Positions 59,470-64,000 of a stretch of DNA of 64,000 bases are shown here, piece after piece (the first letter of the stretch is position 1; each line of letters starts with the position of its first letter). The notes under the pieces are model-generated. The model made no database searches. It was given only the letters and a program-made list of their open reading frames with translations, and had not been told where the DNA came from. The position numbers were made by a program, and so were the translations under genes. Source of the DNA: Desulfogranum japonicum DSM 18378 (GTDB taxonomy: Bacteria > Desulfobacterota > Desulfobulbia > Desulfobulbales > Desulfobulbaceae); NCBI RefSeq assembly GCF_000429945.1, contig NZ_AUCV01000005.1, forward strand, positions 62,001 through 126,000. The letters are read 5' to 3'.

Positions 59470-60411
59470 TTACAACAGGCTGACACAGTACCCGGTATAC
59501 ATACAGAGCAGGATGATTCCATGCCACTTTCTGGTTGTACCATCCCTGAGCAACATGGGGATCAGGATAAGAGTGAAAAAAAGCATGATCGGTAAGTCCC
59601 GCGTTAACAGGCTGGGATCAATTGTGAATGGTTTTATAACACCTGTTATACCAAGGACCATCAACAGGTTGAACATATTGGAACCAATCACATTACCGAT
59701 GAGCATGCCGGTCTCTCTGTGACGCAGGGCAGCTATTGACGAGGCGAGTTCCGGCAGGGATGTACCCACCGCAGCAAGTGTTAAGCCGATTATCAGTTCA
59801 CTGACCCCTATAATACGTGCCAGGGTGATGGCTCCGTTTATAAACATGTGAGACCCCAGGGCCAGTAGGCCAAGTCCTATGATAATCCTGGCAACAAGTA
59901 AGACGGTATCACCCCGTGTCAGGCTTGGAGTATCCTTACCATCGAGTTTTCTGCCGTTCTTGGCATTCAGGTATGTGAAGGCCGTATGGGAGAGGATGGC
60001 AAGGGTGAAGAAAATTCCGACAATACGAGGGAAAAAACCGTATCCACTACAGAACATCAGGAAAACACTTGCTCCCACCACGATGAGCAGTTCATTCCAG
60101 ACGTCCCTGAGCTGCAACCTCAAAGGGGCAACCAGAGAACAGCACCCGAGTATAAGCCCCACATTGGCAATATTGCTGCCAATAACATTGCCTATCATGA
60201 TATCCGCATGTCCTTGCAACGATGCAGTGAGACTGATAAATAATTCCGGTACGGAAGTCCCGAACGCAACCACGGTCAGGCCCACCACAAAGGCTGATAC
60301 ACCGAAACCTTTTGCCAGGCGGGAAGCTCCTTGTACAAGGAGTTCTCCGCCTCCAATAAGAAGAAACAGGCCCAGGATGACTGAACAGGAAGCAAGAATA
60401 GGGGATGTCAT
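59470..60411 (-). CDS. Ca2+/Na+ exchanger, CaCA (YrbG-like) family
   Basis: 313 residues from ATG 60411 (a TTG at 60441 is also in frame). Two inverted alpha-repeats: GTSVPELFISLTASLQG with GNVIGSNIANVGLILG, and GTSLPELASSIAALRHR with GNVIGSNMFNLLMVLG. About ten membrane helices. Expels Ca2+ or other cations against Na+/H+ at the inner membrane. 26 bp after the 245-aa gene. Confidence 0.9.
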   Translation of the reverse strand: MTSPILASCSVILGLFLLIGGGELLVQGASRLAKGFGVSAFVVGLTVVAFGTSVPELFISLTASLQGHADIMIGNVIGSNIANVGLILGCCSLVAPLRLQLRDVWNELLIVVGASVFLMFCSGYGFFPRIVGIFFTLAILSHTAFTYLNAKNGRKLDGKDTPSLTRGDTVLLVARIIIGLGLLALGSHMFINGAITLARIIGVSELIIGLTLAAVGTSLPELASSIAALRHRETGMLIGNVIGSNMFNLLMVLGITGVIKPFTIDPSLLTRDLPIMLFFTLILIPMLLRDGTTRKWHGIILLCMYTGYCVSLL

Positions 60412-60437
60412 AGAAAAATCAGTAAAGAATGTAGGGG

Positions 60438-61175
60438 TCAACTGTGTTGAAAAAGGAGACCTGTATCGGGATGTCCCTGGAGGTCAAAAGCCCGATGTGC
60501 CAGGTGAGCAAGCTGTTTTTTGATTTCTTTCAAAGGGGGCAGGGCTGGAATAACGGGCAGAACACTGTCAGGCTTCTGAGGGGGCTGAATGTGCATCTTG
60601 TCATCAAGTTTTTTGTCTCTTCCAACCATAATATCACCGGCCATGAAACCGTCATGGGGTGTGTCGCGATCCAGGTGGCGCAGAAATCCCATGATAGTAG
60701 AAAGATCATTGTTCCGATAAAATAATTTGATTTCTTCAGCAATGGTCTCTTCTTCTTCCATAAGCTGCTCCAGAGAGTGACGATATTCATCAATCGCCTG
60801 ATATAATTCTTGATACAGCGCATAAAGAAGGTTTGTGAATTTTTGTTTTTTGGTGAATCCTCTTGCCCATGATTTCTCGGCTTTGTTGAATATGCGTTGC
60901 TTTATCGTGTTGGATTCCAAAAGATAGGGATCAAAGAACAGTGTGCTGCTTAGTCCTGTAAGCTCTTGAAATTTTTTAATTAATTCTGAAAAGTGAAGAA
61001 GGGTGTATATGCGGATGAGATTAAAGCCTATGGTGTTTTCCATGGTATCCAGGGAAGCGTTAAGCTGTTCGTCATAGCGTTGAATGTCATCTTCAATGCT
61101 TTTACGCAGCCCGAAGTAACGGTCGGCGATTTCCTTCCGTAACTCCAGAGAAAGGATATGGTCGATGTCCTGCAT
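60438..61175 (-). CDS. Uncharacterised helical protein, 245 aa
   Basis: Almost entirely helical and charged, coiled-coil-like: SIEDDIQRYDEQLNASLDTM and EYRHSLEQLMEEEETIAEEI. A Pro-rich segment (PPQKPDSVLPVIPALPPLKE) precedes the C-terminus. No membrane or signal segment. Family not recognised. The downstream neighbour on the same strand is the cation antiporter. Confidence 0.65.
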   Translation of the reverse strand: MQDIDHILSLELRKEIADRYFGLRKSIEDDIQRYDEQLNASLDTMENTIGFNLIRIYTLLHFSELIKKFQELTGLSSTLFFDPYLLESNTIKQRIFNKAEKSWARGFTKKQKFTNLLYALYQELYQAIDEYRHSLEQLMEEEETIAEEIKLFYRNNDLSTIMGFLRHLDRDTPHDGFMAGDIMVGRDKKLDDKMHIQPPQKPDSVLPVIPALPPLKEIKKQLAHLAHRAFDLQGHPDTGLLFQHS

Positions 61176-61570
61176 TATTGTGGTCCGTTAAAATGTTTTA
61201 TGGGTGCTTGTTTACATCTGCCTGGGGCTGGGGTGCGGCAGCACATGTACTTTCAGGCGCACGTTGCTCTCTCAGAGAGGATATACGCGTAAAGGAATAT
61301 ATCGGAGTACACATGAACTATTATAAGCCAAGAGCAGTTTTTTTGTGGTATCTTCCAGTGGAGTGTTTCTGTGTCTGATTCCAGCCGGCTGGGGTTCACC
61401 TGGTGTAGAGGTATAGAATTCAGGGCGATGTTGCCCTGTTTATGATCTCTCGATGACAGGGTACTTTTCGGTAGCGGAACATTGCTTCAAGCCATGGATA
61501 ATTCAGATGCTGACAGTTTACCGTAATTGAAGATTTATTACCAACAAAATGACAATATCGTTGAGGCTGA
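61176..61570. other. 395-bp gap upstream of dnaG
   Basis: Contains a small hairpin CAGGGC-gatgtt-GCCCTG (61421-61438) followed by TTTA, a weak terminator-like structure before dnaG. A 21-codon frame from ATG 61313 (GGAG upstream) ends in TGA 61376; I do not consider it a gene. No clear promoter. Confidence 0.45.
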
Positions 61571-63361
61571 ATGGAAGTCGGACCTATAAATGAGCACATT
61601 AAAGACCAGGTAAGAGAGGCTGCAGATATTGTAGAGGTCGTCGGTGAAAATGTTGAACTGCGAAAAGCAGGAAACAGATATGTGGGTCTCTGCCCTTTTC
61701 ATAATGAAAAAACACCCTCATTTTCAGTGAACCCGCAAGCGCAGTTTTTTTACTGTTTCGGTTGCGGCGAGTCAGGTGATGTATTTTCCTTTATGATGAA
61801 ATACCACCACTGTGATTTTCCCGAGGCTTTGAGAAAGCTCGCCCAGAAATATCATATTGATATGCCTAAACGGCAGATGACAGAGCAGGAGAAGAAGCGC
61901 CTCAAAATCAAGGAAAATCTATACGGAGCCTGCGAAGAAGCCACTCGACTGTATGAACAGTGTCTTGTCAGCGGTAAGGAGGCGGCTGTTGCTCAGGCCT
62001 ATCTTGAGCAACGCGGGGTACCCTCTGAATTTATAAAGCGATATCGGCTGGGTTTTGCGCCTTCTCCACAGGCAGTTGGATGGGCCTTTCAAACCCAGGC
62101 TTTACAAAAGAAATCCATTGCAACAGACATACTGGAGCAGGCTGGGCTGTCTGTCAAGAAAGAGCGGGGAGGTTATTATGACAGGTTCCGCTCGAGAATC
62201 ATGTTTCCAATTTTTGACATGACAGGCCAGGTGGTAGCATTTGGTGGAAGGATACTGGGGGATGGAAAACCCAAGTATATGAATTCGCCGGAGAGTCCTG
62301 TTTTTGAAAAAAGCAGACTGCTGTTTGGCCTGTATCAGCATCGTGAAGCGATACGGCAAAAGCGAACAGCTATAGTTGTGGAGGGGAACTTCGACCTTCT
62401 GATGCTGGCTGTCCATGGTGTCGATAATGTGGTGGCACCGTTAGGAACATCGTTGACCCCCCATCATGTTCGGCAGATGCGCAGCTATTGTGATCAGGCG
62501 GTTTTGTTGTTTGACGCCGACACGGCTGGACTGAAGGCTGCGATGCGAAGTGTTCCCTACTTTTTAGCGGAAAGTCTGGAGTGCAGGATTGCACTTCTGC
62601 CCGAAGGACACGATCCCGATAGTTTTGTCAGGGAAGCAGGCCCAGCAGGTATTCAACAGCGAGTTGAGCAGGCAAGACCCTTGGCAGAGTTCGTTTTTGA
62701 TACCTTGGTAAAGGAATATGGATTGACCTTGTCAGGCAAGGCGAAAATCGTGGAGGACTTAAAACCCTTATTGCGAGATGCAAAGGATTCCACACAGCGC
62801 AGCCTGATGAAAGCTCATTTCAGTGAAAAATTAGGAACGGATCTGTCTTTGTTTGAAGACGGTGGAAAAACACTGCCGGCAACAGTACCCATTCCTGAAC
62901 CGAGAGTAATCCCTAACAACCTCCAGAAAAAAGAACGGCAACTCTTCGAGTTTTTGTTGTTACATCCAGAATGTTATCAAGATCTGGCTGAGGCGGGACT
63001 GACAGCTGTAATAGAAGGGGGGGTGGCTGTTCAACTTCTTGAAATACTTGAGAAATTTTGTTTGGAGGACGCCCCTGATCCTGAGCGCATCTTTGAGTTA
63101 ACCACTGACGAATCCGTACGTAGCAGCATAGCTGACTTGCTGACTTCTGTATCTGTATATGCTGATCCGGAAGATGGGGATTCTGTAAAAGCATCCATGC
63201 TCAAAGAGTTGTTGCATTGGATAGAAGAAGTCAATTATCAAAAAAACGGAAATGTCTTGCAGCAGCAGATCAATGAAGCAGAGAGAACTGGCGATCTTTC
63301 TCTGTTGATGGAACTTTTAAACAAAAAGATGCTGTTGGGCAAAAAAAGAAAGGGTTATTAA
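61571..63361 (+). CDS. dnaG: DNA primase
   Basis: 596 residues. CHC2 zinc finger (CPFHNEKTPSFSVNPQAQFF then YCFGCGESGDVFSF), the primase core (IMFPIFDMTGQVVAFGGRIL) and TOPRIM (VVEGNFDLLML, LFDADTAGLKA, LLPEGHDPDSF). The C-terminal helicase-binding region starts about 425. Makes RNA primers for Okazaki fragments. Followed 230 bp later by rpoD, the conserved macromolecular-synthesis order. Confidence 0.98.
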   Translation: MEVGPINEHIKDQVREAADIVEVVGENVELRKAGNRYVGLCPFHNEKTPSFSVNPQAQFFYCFGCGESGDVFSFMMKYHHCDFPEALRKLAQKYHIDMPKRQMTEQEKKRLKIKENLYGACEEATRLYEQCLVSGKEAAVAQAYLEQRGVPSEFIKRYRLGFAPSPQAVGWAFQTQALQKKSIATDILEQAGLSVKKERGGYYDRFRSRIMFPIFDMTGQVVAFGGRILGDGKPKYMNSPESPVFEKSRLLFGLYQHREAIRQKRTAIVVEGNFDLLMLAVHGVDNVVAPLGTSLTPHHVRQMRSYCDQAVLLFDADTAGLKAAMRSVPYFLAESLECRIALLPEGHDPDSFVREAGPAGIQQRVEQARPLAEFVFDTLVKEYGLTLSGKAKIVEDLKPLLRDAKDSTQRSLMKAHFSEKLGTDLSLFEDGGKTLPATVPIPEPRVIPNNLQKKERQLFEFLLLHPECYQDLAEAGLTAVIEGGVAVQLLEILEKFCLEDAPDPERIFELTTDESVRSSIADLLTSVSVYADPEDGDSVKASMLKELLHWIEEVNYQKNGNVLQQQINEAERTGDLSLLMELLNKKMLLGKKRKGY

Positions 63362-63591
63362 GATAACCTATTGAAAAAATGTACAATGCTGGTACTCTTC
63401 GGATGGAGTGAGACCCTAGAGAAGGTGTCAAGGGGGGAGGGCTGGAGAAAAAAGTGTGTGATTTTATGCTGTTAGGAGAGTGTCACAGGCGATTTGTTCG
63501 CAGCTGTTTTTTCCCACATTTCTTGTTTTGTGTCGGGAAAAGGCGACGGTAGCTTTTTTTATGAGTGGAGCTGTTATCCTGGGGAGCGAGA

Positions 63592-64000
63592 ATGCACAAA
63601 ACAGAGCATCAGTTTGATGAAGATTTGAGGTTGGATACTTTGATCGACAACGAGGGTGTAAAAAAAGCCAAGCCTACAAAAGACAATGAGAGAAGTTCGT
63701 TAACAAAGAAAAAAGACACCGTTGAAACGGTCAGCCATGATGGCAAAGATCGCCGTACCCGTATAGACAGACGTTCGGGTAAAGATCGCCGGCGAACTGA
63801 CAGGCGCGGGATGGGGACAACCTTGGACCCAATGAATATTTACTTGCGCGAAATGGGCAACCAGAAGCTGCTGAGTCATGAAGAAGAGATTGAGCTGGCA
63901 AAAATGGTTGAGGATGGTGAATCGCGAATTCAGTATGCTGTACTGCGATTGACCCTTGGTATTACAGCACTGAATGATCTGGCTGAAAATATTCTACGCG
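63592..64000 (+). CDS. rpoD: RNA polymerase sigma-70 factor RpoD, 3' end outside window
   Basis: 136 residues visible from ATG 63592 (GGGGAGCGAGA upstream). Region 1.2 is seen at about residue 82: DPMNIYLREMGNQKLLSHEE, then IELAKMVEDGE. Region 1.1 of about 80 residues seems replaced by a short charged, Arg-rich stretch (RRTRIDRRSGKDRRRTDRRG). Position after dnaG supports the primary sigma. The gene is cut by the window end. Confidence 0.88.
   Translation, partial: MHKTEHQFDEDLRLDTLIDNEGVKKAKPTKDNERSSLTKKKDTVETVSHDGKDRRTRIDRRSGKDRRRTDRRGMGTTLDPMNIYLREMGNQKLLSHEEEIELAKMVEDGESRIQYAVLRLTLGITALNDLAENILR

Noticed and set aside
61313-61410. Mini-frame ending at TGA 61376, followed by CCAGCCGGCTGG, considered as a second selenoprotein
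   Set aside because: Only a 4-bp palindrome directly at the TGA, wrong distance for a bSECIS, and only nine codons after it.
1-64000. CRISPR array or prophage
   Set aside because: No regularly spaced repeats with variable spacers and no phage structural genes seen.

Overview
The window looks like a chromosomal stretch of a Gram-negative, probably anaerobic bacterium of the Desulfobacterota (Desulfobulbales-like). This rests on protein style and gene order (rimP-nusA-ylxR-infB-rbfA-nrnA-truB-rpsO-pnp; dnaG-rpoD), outer-membrane genes (a FadL-type channel, heptose epimerase hldD), a five-gene nickel/peptide-type ABC importer, a DHH-CBS-poly(A)-polymerase fusion, and a likely selenocysteine gene. 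TTG starts recur (at least five genes). I see no prophage, integron, CRISPR array or intact insertion sequence; most of it is core genome with small accessory islets.

Layout. 1-3.9 kb: 3' part of an SF2 helicase, then typA and a 53-codon membrane gene with an in-frame TGA and a bSECIS-like hairpin. 4-8.7 kb (minus): a run glgX - SGNH hydrolase - secreted OB-fold protein - HAD phosphatase - NUDIX. 8.8-11.2 kb: DUF1566 protein, single-domain response regulator, LigB-type dioxygenase. 11.4-17.5 kb: nikABCDE with hldD attached, preceded by two inverted repeats. 17.5-20.7 kb (minus): M20 amidohydrolase, a membrane protein with an L7/L12-like N-terminus, and a DacA-type carboxypeptidase. 20.9-24.1 kb: acyl-CoA synthetase and FadL channel, a plausible fatty-acid uptake pair. 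24.2-27.8 kb (minus): M50 protease and the DHH-CBS-nucleotidyltransferase fusion. tRNA-Gly(CCC) at 27.9 kb.

28-39.7 kb is a translation/RNA-metabolism supercluster: rimP, nusA, ylxR, infB, rbfA, nrnA, truB, rpsO, pnp, followed by dut and a YycJ-like metallo-beta-lactamase protein. Then come a PAS histidine kinase with unusual N and G1 boxes, xerD, rpsU, ddl, serS, tatC, DUF523, an FtsB-like protein, an FmdB zinc ribbon and a family-4 uracil-DNA glycosylase.

48.5-53.7 kb (minus) is the most accessory-looking islet: an ABC exporter whose nucleotide-binding domain carries about 270 extra residues resembling repeated and degenerate NBD segments, an overlapping cyclic-nucleotide-binding protein, two unrecognised proteins and a PqqD-like protein. 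53.7-56.6 kb: upp-uraA behind a leader containing a 24-bp tandem repeat and an intrinsic terminator, then a DUF1178 protein. 56.8-61.2 kb: small proteins, a divergent DisA_N-domain protein, a Ca2+/cation antiporter and a coiled-coil-like protein. 61.5 kb to the end: dnaG and the 5' part of rpoD.

The strongest candidate novelty is the CxxU selenoprotein gene after typA. Second is the ABC/cNMP/PqqD islet.
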